From an uncultured Burkholderiales bacterium (GTDB lineage: Bacteria; Pseudomonadota; Gammaproteobacteria; Burkholderiales; Burkholderiaceae_C): 64,000 bases of DNA. Numbering within the stretch: the first letter of the stretch is position 1; each line of letters starts with the position of its first letter. Both the position numbers and the translations under genes were made by a program. The stretch lies in contig CALTTG010000010.1 of the NCBI GenBank assembly GCA_943908475.1, positions 1 to 64,000 on the forward strand, in the 5' to 3' direction. Below the pieces are notes generated by a model. The model was not told the DNA's origin, did no database searches, and saw only the letters and a program-made list of their open reading frames with translations. Below, piece by piece: positions 1-9,094 of the stretch.

Positions 1-188
1 GGTGCATCTTCTGCGGCTTCTGCGAGGAAAGCTGCCCGGTGGATTCGATCGTCGAAACCCACATCTTCGAATACCACGGCGAAAAGCGTGGCGACCTGTA
101 CTTCACCAAGGACATGCTCCTGGCGGTGGGCGATCGCTACGAAAAAGAAATCGCTGCCAACAAGGAGGCCGACGCCAAGTACCGCTGA
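1..188 (+). CDS. nuoI: NADH-quinone oxidoreductase subunit I, C-terminal part
   Basis: Only the last 61 codons are present, read from base 3 to a TGA at 186-188; the start lies outside the window. The fragment opens with CIFCGFCEESCP, the second CxxCxxCxxxCP 4Fe-4S cluster motif of the NuoI ferredoxin-like subunit. It continues with the typical tail rich in HIFEYHGEKRGDL and a charged, Lys-rich end. NuoI passes electrons from the peripheral arm of complex I toward the quinone site. The nuoJKLMN genes follow on the same strand, so this is the 3' part of a nuo operon. Identification is firm because the motif and the gene order agree. Confidence 0.95.
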   Translation, partial: CIFCGFCEESCPVDSIVETHIFEYHGEKRGDLYFTKDMLLAVGDRYEKEIAANKEADAKYR

Positions 189-222
189 GCCCTCGGGTTT
201 GGTGGTTGCGGGTGCAACTCAT

Positions 223-861
223 ATGGATACCTTGACCGCGCTGTTTTACATGTTCTCTCTGGTGCTGGTGTTTGCGGCCTTCCGCGTCATCACTGCCAAG
301 AGCCCCGTCAGTGCTGCCCTGCACCTCGTGCTGGCATTCTTCAACGCCGCCGGCGTCTGGATGCTGCTGGAGGCAGAGTTCCTGTCGATTTCGCTGGTGC
401 TTGTCTACGTCGGCGCCGTGATGGTGTTGTTCCTGTTCGTGGTGATGATGCTCGACATCAACCTCGACTCCATGCGACAAGGCTTTTGGAAGGTCTTTCC
501 GCTGGCCGGCATCATCGGTGTGGTGATTGCGCTGGAAATGGCCTTTGTGCTGACCAGCGGCTTCCACCTGACCGAAGCCAAGCCCTTCGCACCGGAGATC
601 GCCAAGCTGCCCAACACCAAGGCGCTGGGCATTGACCTCTACACCAACTACCTGTTGCCCGTGCAGATCGCTGCGGTGATTTTGCTGGTGGCCATCATTG
701 CGGCGATTGCACTGACGCACCGCGAAGGTCGCAAGGACTCCAAGGCCATGAACCCTGCCGAGCAGGTCAAGGCCAAGAAGGCCGACCGCCTGCGCATCGT
801 CAAGATGCAAGCCACGGTCGAGCAGCCGTCGTCGTCCAACTCTGAAGGAGGCCAGGCATGA
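223..861 (+). CDS. nuoJ: NADH-quinone oxidoreductase subunit J
   Basis: This 212-residue membrane subunit of complex I begins at MDTLTALFYMFSLVL. An in-frame ATG further upstream would run through the nuoI end and is not credible. Five hydrophobic segments are visible, including the conserved stretch SLVLVYVGAVMVLFLFVVMM (about residues 55-75), which contains the pi-bulge helix region of NuoJ. The C-terminus is a hydrophilic, Lys-rich tail longer than in E. coli, as is common in Burkholderiales. The gene overlaps nuoK by four bases (ATGA), so translation is probably coupled. The ribosome-binding site is weak, consistent with expression inside the nuo operon. Confidence 0.95.
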   Translation: MDTLTALFYMFSLVLVFAAFRVITAKSPVSAALHLVLAFFNAAGVWMLLEAEFLSISLVLVYVGAVMVLFLFVVMMLDINLDSMRQGFWKVFPLAGIIGVVIALEMAFVLTSGFHLTEAKPFAPEIAKLPNTKALGIDLYTNYLLPVQIAAVILLVAIIAAIALTHREGRKDSKAMNPAEQVKAKKADRLRIVKMQATVEQPSSSNSEGGQA

Positions 862-1169
862 CCGGCATCACCCTCGGACATTACCTGTCGCTGGGCGCGA
901 TCTTGTTTTCGATGTCGGTGATCGGGATTTTCCTGAACCGCAAGAACCTGATCGTGCTGCTGATGGCCATCGAATTGATGCTGCTGGCCGTCAACCTGAA
1001 CTTCGTGGCCTTCTCTCACTACCTGGGCGACATGGCTGGTCAGGTTTTCGTGTTCTTCATCCTGACCGTGGCGGCCGCCGAGTCGGCCATCGGTCTGGCC
1101 ATCCTCGTGGTCCTCTTCCGCAATCGCTCGTCGATCAACGTGGATGAGCTCGACACGCTCAAGGGCTGA
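858..1169 (+). CDS. nuoK: NADH-quinone oxidoreductase subunit K
   Basis: A 103-residue protein with three transmembrane helices, the standard size for NuoK. The second helix carries MAIELMLLAVNLNF, which holds one of the two conserved membrane glutamates of the proton path. The third holds the other in VAAAESAIGLAI. A ribosome-binding GGAGG (848-852) precedes the ATG, which overlaps the nuoJ stop. NuoK lies between NuoJ and the antiporter-like subunits in the membrane arm of complex I and takes part in coupling electron transfer to proton pumping. Confidence 0.97.
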   Translation: MTGITLGHYLSLGAILFSMSVIGIFLNRKNLIVLLMAIELMLLAVNLNFVAFSHYLGDMAGQVFVFFILTVAAAESAIGLAILVVLFRNRSSINVDELDTLKG

Positions 1170-1187
1170 GGCAGAGGAAACAACAAC

Positions 1188-3194
1188 ATGTCAGAACTTT
1201 CTCTCAACTCGCTGCTGGCGGTGCCCCTGGCCCCGCTGGCCGGCTCGATCGCCGCAGGTCTGTTCGGCAAGGTGATCGGCCGCAAAGGCGCCCATGCCCT
1301 GACGATCTTGGGCGTGCTGGTGTCGTTCATCATCTCGGCCATGACCCTCGATGCGGTCATGGACGGCGCACGCTTCAACCAGACCGTCTATGAGTGGATG
1401 ACGCTGGGCTCGCTGAAGATGGAAATCGGCTTCATGGTCGATGGCCTGACAGCGATGATGATGTGCGTGGTGACCTTCGTCTCGCTGATGGTGCACATCT
1501 ACACCATCGGCTACATGGAAGAAGACGAGGGCTATCAGCGCTTCTTCTCGTACATCTCGCTGTTCACCTTCTCCATGTTGATGCTCGTGATGAGCAACAA
1601 CCTGCTGCAGCTGTTCTTTGGCTGGGAGGCGGTGGGCCTGGTGTCCTATCTGCTGATTGGTTTCTGGTTCAAGAAGCCCACAGCCGTGTTTGCCAACATG
1701 AAGGCCTTCTTGGTCAACCGTGTGGGTGACTTCGGTTTCATCCTCGGCATTGGCCTGATCCTGGCTTACACCGGCACGTTGAACTACACCGAGATCTTTG
1801 CTTTCGCACAAGCGGGTTCCTTTGCAGACCTGACCTTGCCCGCCACCGACTGGGCGCTGATCACCGTCATCTGCATCTGCCTGTTCATCGGTGCGATGGG
1901 CAAGTCGGCCCAGTTCCCGCTGCACGTGTGGCTGCCTGACTCGATGGAAGGCCCCACGCCCATCTCGGCGCTGATCCACGCGGCCACCATGGTGACCGCT
2001 GGCATCTTCATGGTCTCTCGCATGTCGCCGCTGTTCGAGTTGTCGGACGTGGCACTCAACTTCATCGTCGTCATCGGTTCGATCACGGCTTTGTTCATGG
2101 GCTTTCTGGGCATCATCCAGAACGACATCAAGCGGGTGGTGGCTTATTCCACCTTGTCGCAGCTCGGTTACATGACCGTGGCGCTGGGCGTGTCGGCCTA
2201 CAGCGTGGCCATGTTCCACGTGATGACCCACGCCTTCTTCAAGGCCTTGCTGTTCCTCGGCGCCGGCTCGGTGATCATCGGCATGCACCACGACCAAGAC
2301 ATCCGCAACATGGGTGGCCTGTGGAAGTACATGAAGATCACCTGGATCACGTCCTTGCTGGGCTCGTTGGCCCTGATCGGCACGCCGTTCTTTTCGGGCT
2401 TCTTCTCGAAGGATTCGATCATCTTGGCCGTTCAGGCGTCTCACCTGCCCGCCGCTGGCTTTGCCCAGTTCGCCGTGATGGCTGGCGTGTTCGTCACAGC
2501 CTTCTACAGTTTCCGGATGTACTTCTTGGTCTTCCATGGCAAGGAGCATTTCCATCACAAGCCGTTCCCTGGTGAGCACGATCACCACGACGATGACCAT
2601 GGTCATGCCCACACGCCGCATGAGTCGCCCCTGGTGGTGACCCTGCCGCTGGTGTTGCTGGCCATCCCGTCGGTCGTGATTGGCTACCTGACCATCGACG
2701 GCCTGCTGTTCGGTGACTTCCTGAAGGACGCCATTTTTGTGGATGCGGCCAAACATCCTGCCATGCACGATCTGGCTCACCATTTCCACGGTGCGGTGGC
2801 CATGGCCTTGCACGGCTTCCAGACGCTGCCCTTCTTCCTGGCGGCTGGCGGCGTGGTCACGGCCTACGTGTTCTACATGGTGGCGCCGCAGATTCCCGCC
2901 ACCTTTGCCAAGGTGCTGCGCCCGCTGATCGTGATCGGCGAGAACAAGTACTTCCTGGATTGGTTCAACGAAAACGTCATCGCTGCGGGTTCGAGACTCT
3001 TGGGTCGCGGCCTGTGGAAGGTAGGCGATCAAACGATCATCGATGGCCTGTTGGTCAATGGCTCGGCCAAGCTGGTCGGCATCATCGGCTCCTTGATTCG
3101 ACTGTTCCAGACCGGCTACCTGTATCACTACGCGCTGGTCATGATCCTGGGGGTGTTCGCCCTCATGACCTGGTTCGTGTTCATGCAGCACTGA
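1188..3194 (+). CDS. nuoL: NADH-quinone oxidoreductase subunit L
   Basis: This 668-residue protein is the distal antiporter-like proton-pumping subunit of complex I. The core helices carry the conserved GWEAVGLVSYLLIGFW segment with the key glutamate at about residue 147, and the discontinuous-helix region LHVWLPDSMEGPTPISALIH. The C-terminal part has the long lateral helix and final membrane anchor that distinguish NuoL from NuoM and NuoN. A loop at about residues 450-480 is unusually rich in His and Asp (HDHHDDDHGHAH), a feature seen in several betaproteobacterial NuoL proteins. The gene sits 18 bases after nuoK and 16 before nuoM. Confidence 0.97.
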   Translation: MSELSLNSLLAVPLAPLAGSIAAGLFGKVIGRKGAHALTILGVLVSFIISAMTLDAVMDGARFNQTVYEWMTLGSLKMEIGFMVDGLTAMMMCVVTFVSLMVHIYTIGYMEEDEGYQRFFSYISLFTFSMLMLVMSNNLLQLFFGWEAVGLVSYLLIGFWFKKPTAVFANMKAFLVNRVGDFGFILGIGLILAYTGTLNYTEIFAFAQAGSFADLTLPATDWALITVICICLFIGAMGKSAQFPLHVWLPDSMEGPTPISALIHAATMVTAGIFMVSRMSPLFELSDVALNFIVVIGSITALFMGFLGIIQNDIKRVVAYSTLSQLGYMTVALGVSAYSVAMFHVMTHAFFKALLFLGAGSVIIGMHHDQDIRNMGGLWKYMKITWITSLLGSLALIGTPFFSGFFSKDSIILAVQASHLPAAGFAQFAVMAGVFVTAFYSFRMYFLVFHGKEHFHHKPFPGEHDHHDDDHGHAHTPHESPLVVTLPLVLLAIPSVVIGYLTIDGLLFGDFLKDAIFVDAAKHPAMHDLAHHFHGAVAMALHGFQTLPFFLAAGGVVTAYVFYMVAPQIPATFAKVLRPLIVIGENKYFLDWFNENVIAAGSRLLGRGLWKVGDQTIIDGLLVNGSAKLVGIIGSLIRLFQTGYLYHYALVMILGVFALMTWFVFMQH

Positions 3195-3210
3195 ACGAGG
3201 TGACCAGACC

Positions 3211-4698
3211 ATGCAAACCATGTCCAACACACTCTCTCTCGCCATCTGGCTGCCGATTGCTTTCGGTCTGCTCCTGCTGATTGCAGGCCGTCAGCAACAC
3301 GCTGGCGCCGCCCGATGGATTGCCCTGGTGGGTTCGGTGATCAGCTTCCTGGTCACCATCCCGCTGATGACCGATTTCGACACGACCACCGCTGCCATGC
3401 AGTTCGTGGAGAAGTCCGCCTGGATCGAACGCTTCAATGTGTTCTACCACCTGGGCGTTGACGGCATCTCCATGTGGTTCGTGCCCCTCACGGCCTTCAT
3501 CACCATCATCGTGGTGTTGGCCGGTTGGGAGGTGATCGACGACCGTCCTCACATGTACTACGGCGCCTTCCTGATCCTCTCGGGTCTGATGGTCGGCGTG
3601 TTCGCAGCCCTGGACGGCATGCTGTTCTACGTGTTCTTCGAAGCCACCCTGATCCCGATGTACATCATCATTGGGGTGTGGGGCGGCCCTCGTCGCGTGT
3701 ACGCCGCGTTCAAGTTCTTCCTCTACACCCTGGCAGGCTCACTGCTGATGTTGATCGCGCTGATCTTCCTGTACTACAAGTCGGGCGGCAGCTTCTCGAT
3801 CCTGGACTGGCACAAGCTGCCCCTGGGCGCATCGGCTCAAACCTGGCTGTTCATCGCCTTCTTCGCGGCCTTTGCCGTGAAGGTGCCGATGTTCCCGGTG
3901 CACACCTGGTTGCCCGACGTTCACGTGGAAGCGCCCACCGGTGGTTCTGCCGTGCTGGCGGCCATCATGCTTAAGTTGGGGTGCTACGGTTTCCTGCGCT
4001 TCATGCTGCCCATCGTTCCCGACGCCTCGCATGAGTACGCGCCGATCGTGATCACCCTGTCGTTGATCGGCGTGATCTACATCGGTCTGGTGGCCATGGT
4101 GCAGCAGGACATGAAGAAACTGGTGGCGTATTCGTCCATTGCCCACATGGGTTTCGTGACCCTGGGGTTCTTCATCTTCAATGAACTGGGCATCGCCGGC
4201 GGCCTGGTGCAAATGATTGCGCACGGTTTCGTGTCGGGCGCGATGTTCCTGTCCATTGGCGTGCTGTACGACCGTGTTCACTCGCGTGAAATCGCCAGCT
4301 ATGGCGGTGTGGTCAACACCATGCCCAAGTTTGCGGCCTTTGCCTTGCTGTTCTCGATGGCCAATTGCGGCCTGCCGGGCACGGCCGGTTTCGTCGGCGA
4401 ATGGATGGTCATCCTGGGTGCTGTGCAATACAACTTCGTGATCGGTCTGCTGGCCGCCACGGCGTTGATCTTCGGCGCGGCTTACACCCTGTGGATGTAC
4501 AAGCGCGTGTACTTTGGTGACATGACCAACGACGATGTGCGGGGGCTGTCGGACATCAACGCCCGTGAATTCCTGATCCTGGCCGTCTTGGCCGTGGCCG
4601 TGCTGTGGATGGGCATCCAGCCCAAGCCGTTCACCGATGTCATGCATGTGTCGGTGACCGAGTTGATCAAGCACGTCAACATCAGCAAGCTGAACTGA
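3211..4698 (+). CDS. nuoM: NADH-quinone oxidoreductase subunit M
   Basis: This 495-residue antiporter-like subunit of complex I has about 14 transmembrane helices. Family motifs include FEATLIPMYIIIGVWGG, with the conserved membrane glutamate, and VHTWLPDVHVEAPTGGSAVL in the discontinuous helix. The start at 3211 is preferred over the second ATG nine bases later because GAGGTG lies eight bases upstream of it. The gene follows nuoL by 16 bases and precedes nuoN by 12. NuoM forms the middle proton channel of the membrane arm. Confidence 0.97.
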   Translation: MQTMSNTLSLAIWLPIAFGLLLLIAGRQQHAGAARWIALVGSVISFLVTIPLMTDFDTTTAAMQFVEKSAWIERFNVFYHLGVDGISMWFVPLTAFITIIVVLAGWEVIDDRPHMYYGAFLILSGLMVGVFAALDGMLFYVFFEATLIPMYIIIGVWGGPRRVYAAFKFFLYTLAGSLLMLIALIFLYYKSGGSFSILDWHKLPLGASAQTWLFIAFFAAFAVKVPMFPVHTWLPDVHVEAPTGGSAVLAAIMLKLGCYGFLRFMLPIVPDASHEYAPIVITLSLIGVIYIGLVAMVQQDMKKLVAYSSIAHMGFVTLGFFIFNELGIAGGLVQMIAHGFVSGAMFLSIGVLYDRVHSREIASYGGVVNTMPKFAAFALLFSMANCGLPGTAGFVGEWMVILGAVQYNFVIGLLAATALIFGAAYTLWMYKRVYFGDMTNDDVRGLSDINAREFLILAVLAVAVLWMGIQPKPFTDVMHVSVTELIKHVNISKLN

Positions 4699-4710
4699 GG
4701 GCCAACCTAA

Positions 4711-6192
4711 ATGAACAACATGAACTGGCTCGCGGTGGCGCCCGAGATCCTGCTGCTGGCCATGGCCTGCTTCGTGGCCCTGGCTGATCTCTTCGTCACT
4801 TGCCCGAAACGTCGTCCCACGTATTGGCTGACCATGCTCACCCTGGCGGGTGTGGCTGGTCTGCACCTGGGTTACCTGAACAACGAAACGTCGGGTTATG
4901 CCATGCAAGGCATGATCGTGACCGATCCCATGGGACACCTGCTGGCGTTCTGCGCCACGCTGGCCGTGATGGGTTCGCTCGTGTACTCGCAGTTGTATGC
5001 CTCGACGCGCGACATGCTCAAGGGTGAGTTGTTCACCCTGAGCCTGTTCTCGCTGCTGGGCATCTCCATCATGATCGCGGGCAACAACTTCCTGGTCATT
5101 TACTTGGGCTTGGAATTGATGTCTTTGTCGCTGTATGCCCTGGTGGCGCTGCGACGCGACCACGCTCAGGCCACTGAAGCGGCGATGAAGTATTTCGTGC
5201 TGGGTGCATTGGCGTCGGGGTTCTTGCTGTACGGCATGTCCATGATGTATGGCGCCACCGGCTCGCTCGACCTGGGTGAGATCTACAAAGCCACTTTGGC
5301 GGGCACGATCAACAAACAGGTGCTGGCCTTCGGTTTGGTGTTCATCGTCTCCGGCTTGGCCTTCAAGCTGGGCGTGGTGCCTTTCCACATGTGGGTGCCT
5401 GACGTCTACCAAGGCGCGCCGACCGCATCGACCCTGTTGATCGCCGGTGCCCCCAAGTTGGCCGCGTTCGCCATCACCATTCGCCTGCTGGTCGAAGGGC
5501 TCATCAACCTCGCCAACGATTGGCAACAGATGTTGATGATCCTGGCCGTGGTGTCGATGGCCGTGGGCAACCTGGCCGCCATCGCCCAGACCAACCTCAA
5601 GCGCATGTTGGCTTATTCGGGCATTGCCCAATTGGGGTTCATGCTGCTGGGCTTTGTCCCCACCGTGGTGGCGGGCAACACCGTGTCGGCTGGCAACGGG
5701 TATGGTTCGTCACTGTTTTATGTGTTGACCTACGTGCTGACGACGCTGGGCACCTTCGGTCTGATCATGCTGCTGTCCAAGCCTGGCTTCGAGTCTGAGC
5801 AGATCTCTGATCTGTCGGGCCTGGCCAAGCGCAATCCTTGGTTGGCTGGCGTGATGGCCATCTTCATGTTCTCGCTGGCCGGCATCCCGCCGACCGTGGG
5901 GTTCTACGCCAAGCTGGCCGTGCTGCAATCGCTCATCACGACCAACTCGCCTCTGCTCATGCAGTTGGCCATCGTGGCGGTGGTGCTGTCGCTGATTGGC
6001 GCTTTCTACTACCTGCGCGTGGTCAAGGTCATGTTCTTTGACGAGCCGTTGGACACCACGCCGGTGGTGCAGGGCGGCGAGGCCAAGGCCCTGTTGTCGG
6101 TCAATGCCCTGGCAGTGTTGGGCCTGGGCATCTTGCCCAGCGGTTTGATGGCTTTGTGCGCGCGTTCCATCACGCAAGCGCTGGCGGGCTGA
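4711..6192 (+). CDS. nuoN: NADH-quinone oxidoreductase subunit N
   Basis: This 493-residue antiporter-like subunit closes the complex I gene set. It shows the NuoN-type segments LGLELMSLSLYALVAL, which holds the conserved glutamate, and FHMWVPDVYQGAPTASTLL in the discontinuous helix. AGIPPTVGFYAKLAVLQ near residue 390 is also typical. NuoN is the antiporter-like subunit closest to the quinone module. The stop is followed seven bases later by the DUF2818 gene, which is the usual gene order in Burkholderiales. Confidence 0.97.
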   Translation: MNNMNWLAVAPEILLLAMACFVALADLFVTCPKRRPTYWLTMLTLAGVAGLHLGYLNNETSGYAMQGMIVTDPMGHLLAFCATLAVMGSLVYSQLYASTRDMLKGELFTLSLFSLLGISIMIAGNNFLVIYLGLELMSLSLYALVALRRDHAQATEAAMKYFVLGALASGFLLYGMSMMYGATGSLDLGEIYKATLAGTINKQVLAFGLVFIVSGLAFKLGVVPFHMWVPDVYQGAPTASTLLIAGAPKLAAFAITIRLLVEGLINLANDWQQMLMILAVVSMAVGNLAAIAQTNLKRMLAYSGIAQLGFMLLGFVPTVVAGNTVSAGNGYGSSLFYVLTYVLTTLGTFGLIMLLSKPGFESEQISDLSGLAKRNPWLAGVMAIFMFSLAGIPPTVGFYAKLAVLQSLITTNSPLLMQLAIVAVVLSLIGAFYYLRVVKVMFFDEPLDTTPVVQGGEAKALLSVNALAVLGLGILPSGLMALCARSITQALAG

Positions 6193-6199
6193 CGGCGTC

Positions 6200-6511
6200 A
6201 TGAGCGGACTGGTTCCCTCATGGGCTGTCTACAGCCTTCTCTTGGCGGCCCTCGTGGCCGCCAATTTGCCGTTCATCAATGACCGTATCTTGGTGTTGGG
6301 GCCACGGCGGTCTCCCAAGGCCACGTGGGTGCGGCTGTTGGAGTTGCTGGCCCTGGCGGCGCTGACCGTGGTCATTGGTCGAGCCCTGGAGGCGCATGTG
6401 GGACAAAACGCCCCGCAGCGCTGGGAGTTTTACGCGATCTGGGGCTGCGTGTTCCTGACCTTGGCCTCACCCGGTTTTGTGTGGCGCTACCTGCGTCGGG
6501 GTGCGCCTTGA
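6200..6511 (+). CDS. DUF2818 family membrane protein, nuo-associated
   Basis: A 103-residue protein with two or three hydrophobic stretches: an N-terminal segment (SLLLAALVAANLPF), LLELLALAALTVVIGRAL and a third helix near FYAIWGCVFLTLASPGFVW. It matches the DUF2818 family, small membrane proteins found directly after nuoN in betaproteobacteria. The position suggests a role in complex I assembly or stability, but that is inference from context only. The stop codon lies in the sequence TTGA, which could also start the next gene at a TTG. Confidence 0.85.
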   Translation: MSGLVPSWAVYSLLLAALVAANLPFINDRILVLGPRRSPKATWVRLLELLALAALTVVIGRALEAHVGQNAPQRWEFYAIWGCVFLTLASPGFVWRYLRRGAP

Positions 6512-6537
6512 CCGATGCCACCGAGGGCGAGGCCCTG

Positions 6538-7116
6538 ATGGGACAGGGCGACGCTCACCTTCGCGAAACCTGTGTGGCGCGCGAAGTGACCGAGCAGGGC
6601 ATGTTCCTGCAATGGTGCCGAGATCGGATTCGTTTGCCTGATGGTCGCGAGGCGCATCGGGAGTTCGTGGTCCACCCCGGCGCGGTCATGATCGTTGCCC
6701 GTTTGCCCGACGGCCGCTTCGTCATGGAGCGGCAGTTTCGATACCCGGTCGGCATGACCATGATCGAATTCCCCGCCGGCAAGCTGGATCATGGCGAAGG
6801 CGGTTTGGCCTGCGCGCAGCGCGAGCTGCTGGAGGAGACCGGCTACCGTGCCGGCAAGCTGGCCAAGGCCGGTGTGCTGCACCCCACCATTGGCTATGCC
6901 ACCGAGGTCATCGAGATCTGGTTGGCGGACGACTTGGTGGCCGGTGATCGGCAGTTGGACGATGGTGAGTTCCTCGATGTGTTCGCCGCGTCCTTGCCCG
7001 AGCTCGAGCAGTGGATGCTCGATGGTCGGTTGACCGATGCCAAGACCATCGTGGGCATGATGTGGGTTCAAAAGTGGTTGGCTGGACAGTGTCAGCTGGC
7101 GTGGGTGAGCCTCTGA
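6538..7116 (+). CDS. NUDIX hydrolase, ADP-ribose pyrophosphatase type
   Basis: A 192-residue NUDIX enzyme. The complete signature Gx5Ex7REUxEExGU is visible as GKLDHGEGGLACAQRELL followed by EETGY, at about residues 81-103. The flanking FPAGK and the layout RQFRYPVGMTMIEFPAGK resemble ADP-sugar pyrophosphatases such as NudF, which cleave ADP-ribose to AMP and ribose 5-phosphate. The ATG at 6538 is chosen because GAGGGCGAGG lies just upstream. A TTG at 6508 that overlaps the previous stop is an alternative and would add ten residues. The position after nuo genes is common in Burkholderiales. The substrate is not proven by sequence. Confidence 0.88.
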   Translation: MGQGDAHLRETCVAREVTEQGMFLQWCRDRIRLPDGREAHREFVVHPGAVMIVARLPDGRFVMERQFRYPVGMTMIEFPAGKLDHGEGGLACAQRELLEETGYRAGKLAKAGVLHPTIGYATEVIEIWLADDLVAGDRQLDDGEFLDVFAASLPELEQWMLDGRLTDAKTIVGMMWVQKWLAGQCQLAWVSL

Positions 7117-7613
7117 TGCTGGTGGTCGACCTGTGCTGTGATCAGGGCCATCGTTTCGAGGGTTGGTTCGGTTCGGCCGATGATCTGGCCAGCCAGCAAG
7201 CGCGTGGCCTGCTGACTTGCCCGGTGTGTGGCAGTGAACAGGTGCAGCGACTGCCTTCGGCGGTGCACATCAACCGTGGCGTGTCGCGTCAGGCTTTGCC
7301 CAGCAAGGCCGAATCGCCAGTCGCTGAGGTCCCGTCGTCGGCCCCGCCAATCGACGAAGAGATGAGCCGCACCCATGCAGCCCTGGTTCAGATGCAGAAG
7401 CTCTGGCTGGAGGCTGCGCGACATGTGGTGGAGAACACCGAAGACGTGGGCGCGGAATTCGCGCGGGAAGCGCGGAAGATTCACCACGGCGATGCACCCG
7501 AGCGCGGCATCCGTGGTCAGGCCACCACCGAGGAGCGTCAAGCCTTGGCTGAGGAGGGGATCGATGTGTTTTCGATGCCGCTTCCGGATGGCAGCAAGAA
7601 CAGGCTGCAGTGA
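7116..7613 (+). CDS. DUF1178 family protein
   Basis: A 165-residue soluble protein whose start overlaps the preceding stop by one base (TGATG). The N-terminus LCCDQGHRFEGWF and the following CPVCGS form a small Cys-rich region that looks like a metal-binding ribbon. The C-terminal half is predicted helical (ARHVVENTEDVGAEFAREAR) and carries the RKIHHGDAPERGIRGQA block typical of DUF1178. No biochemical function is known for the family. It probably belongs to the same transcript as the NUDIX gene. Its end is two bases from the convergent dehydrogenase gene. Confidence 0.85.
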   Translation: MLVVDLCCDQGHRFEGWFGSADDLASQQARGLLTCPVCGSEQVQRLPSAVHINRGVSRQALPSKAESPVAEVPSSAPPIDEEMSRTHAALVQMQKLWLEAARHVVENTEDVGAEFAREARKIHHGDAPERGIRGQATTEERQALAEEGIDVFSMPLPDGSKNRLQ

Positions 7614-7615
7614 AT

Positions 7616-9088
7616 TCAGCCGAGCACGCGCCCAGGGTTGAACAGGCCTTGGGGGTCAAGCGCCTGCTTGATGTGCCGCATCAGGTCAAGGGCCACGGGT
7701 GATCCCCTGCGGCGGAGCTCGTCGGCACGCAAGGCCCCGATCCCGTGTTCCGCCGAAATGGTGCCCTGGCGGCGACAGACGTCGTCAAAGACCAGCGTGT
7801 TCACTTCGGCCTCGAATGCCGCCAAGCTTTGCCCAGAACGGGCGTCGGGCGGTGGCTGGACGTTGTAGTGAAGGTTGCCGTCGCCCAAGTGACCAAAGCA
7901 CACGATGCGCGCGAGGGGCCAACGGCGCTGGATGGTCGCGCCCATGTCGTCCACGAATGCAGGGATGGCAGACGTCGGGAGCCCGATGTCGTGTTTGACC
8001 ATCAAGCCTTCTTTTTTCTCGGCCAGGGGGATGGCTTCCCGGACGCCCCAGAATTGGTCCGAGGTTGCGCTTTGTTGAGACAACAGGGTTTGATCGGCAG
8101 GGTGCTCAGGGTGGTCCGCCACCCATTGCATCACCCATGCCTGCAAGGTTTGCTGTGCATGGTGGGGCGACACGCTGGTGCTCACCTCCATCAGCACCAA
8201 CCAAGCCGGTGGGATGCCTTGGCCGCTGATGTGTTGCCAGGGCTGGGCGGCCTGCGGCTCATGTCGGCTCAGAAGGTCCAGGGACAGTTGCCCCATGACT
8301 TCAAAGGCGGTCAGCGCAGCATCCAGGTGCTGGCGTGCATGCTGAAGCATGGCCACCGCAGTGCCCATGTCCTGGCAGGGCACGAGGGCCACGGCTTGAC
8401 CCAATGGCGCTGGATGAAGTTTCAGGCTGGCGGCCGTGATGATGCCCAGCGTGCCTTCGCTGCCGATGAACAGGTCTCGCAGGTCGTAGCCGGTGTTGTT
8501 CTTGCGCAAGGCGGTGAGCTGTTGGAGCACCTCCCCTTGGGCCGTGACCACTTGCAGGCCCAGGCACAGTTCGCGCGCGGTGCCGTACCGCAACACTTGC
8601 GTGCCCCCCGCGTTGGTGGCCAGGTTGCCGCCAATGGTGCAGCTGCCCTCTGAGGCCAGGCGCAGCGGAAACATCAGCCCCATCTCGGTCGCGGCCGCCT
8701 GCACTTGCGCCAGGGTGCAACCCGCCTGAACACTCATCGATTGGTTGACCGCGTCGGTGTCGAGGATGCGGTTGAGTCGGCCCAGGTTCAGAAGGATCTG
8801 CTGGCCGCTGGCATCGGGCACCGAACCGCCCACGAGGGACGTGTTGCCGCCTTGGGGCACCAGGCTCACCCCAGCGGCTCGACACGCATTGACCACAGCG
8901 ACAACTTCGTCCACGTCGGCGGGGCGCGCCAAGGCCAGGGCCAAGCCTTGGTAGCGACCCCGCCAGTCGCGTTCGTGAGGCAAGAAGCGCGGGTCGTGTT
9001 CGGCCTGACCGGCCCTGGTGTCTCGAAGCCAGAGCCCTTGAGGGCCCAGTTGTTGTTGCAGGACCTGGAGCCAGGGCTTTGGTGTCAT
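7616..9088 (-). CDS. FAD-linked D-2-hydroxyacid dehydrogenase (GlcD/D2HGDH family)
   Basis: A 490-residue flavoprotein of the vanillyl-alcohol-oxidase/PCMH type. The FAD-binding loop is PQGGNTSLVGGSVP at about residues 77-90, followed by the second FAD-contacting segment EGSCTIGGNLATNAGGTQ. The C-terminal substrate domain carries CFGHLGDGNLHYNVQPP, with the metal-binding histidines of this family, and EHGIGALRADEL. Such enzymes oxidise D-lactate, glycolate or D-2-hydroxyglutarate; sequence alone does not choose among them. The start lies six bases after the stop of the DUF2069 gene, so the two probably form one operon. Confidence 0.88.
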   Translation of the reverse strand: MTPKPWLQVLQQQLGPQGLWLRDTRAGQAEHDPRFLPHERDWRGRYQGLALALARPADVDEVVAVVNACRAAGVSLVPQGGNTSLVGGSVPDASGQQILLNLGRLNRILDTDAVNQSMSVQAGCTLAQVQAAATEMGLMFPLRLASEGSCTIGGNLATNAGGTQVLRYGTARELCLGLQVVTAQGEVLQQLTALRKNNTGYDLRDLFIGSEGTLGIITAASLKLHPAPLGQAVALVPCQDMGTAVAMLQHARQHLDAALTAFEVMGQLSLDLLSRHEPQAAQPWQHISGQGIPPAWLVLMEVSTSVSPHHAQQTLQAWVMQWVADHPEHPADQTLLSQQSATSDQFWGVREAIPLAEKKEGLMVKHDIGLPTSAIPAFVDDMGATIQRRWPLARIVCFGHLGDGNLHYNVQPPPDARSGQSLAAFEAEVNTLVFDDVCRRQGTISAEHGIGALRADELRRRGSPVALDLMRHIKQALDPQGLFNPGRVLG

Positions 9089-9094
9089 GGTGCT

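Noticed and set aside
1191..3245. A long open frame antisense to nuoL (about 680 codons), and a similar one antisense to nuoM/nuoN at 3739-5631.
   Set aside because: The translations are rich in His, Gln, Asp and Arg with no fold or motif. They are a by-product of the high-GC codon pattern of the nuo genes on the other strand.
6508..6538. TTG start of the NUDIX gene overlapping the DUF2818 stop.
   Set aside because: The ATG at 6538 has a better ribosome-binding site and fits the family start; the TTG is only kept as an alternative.
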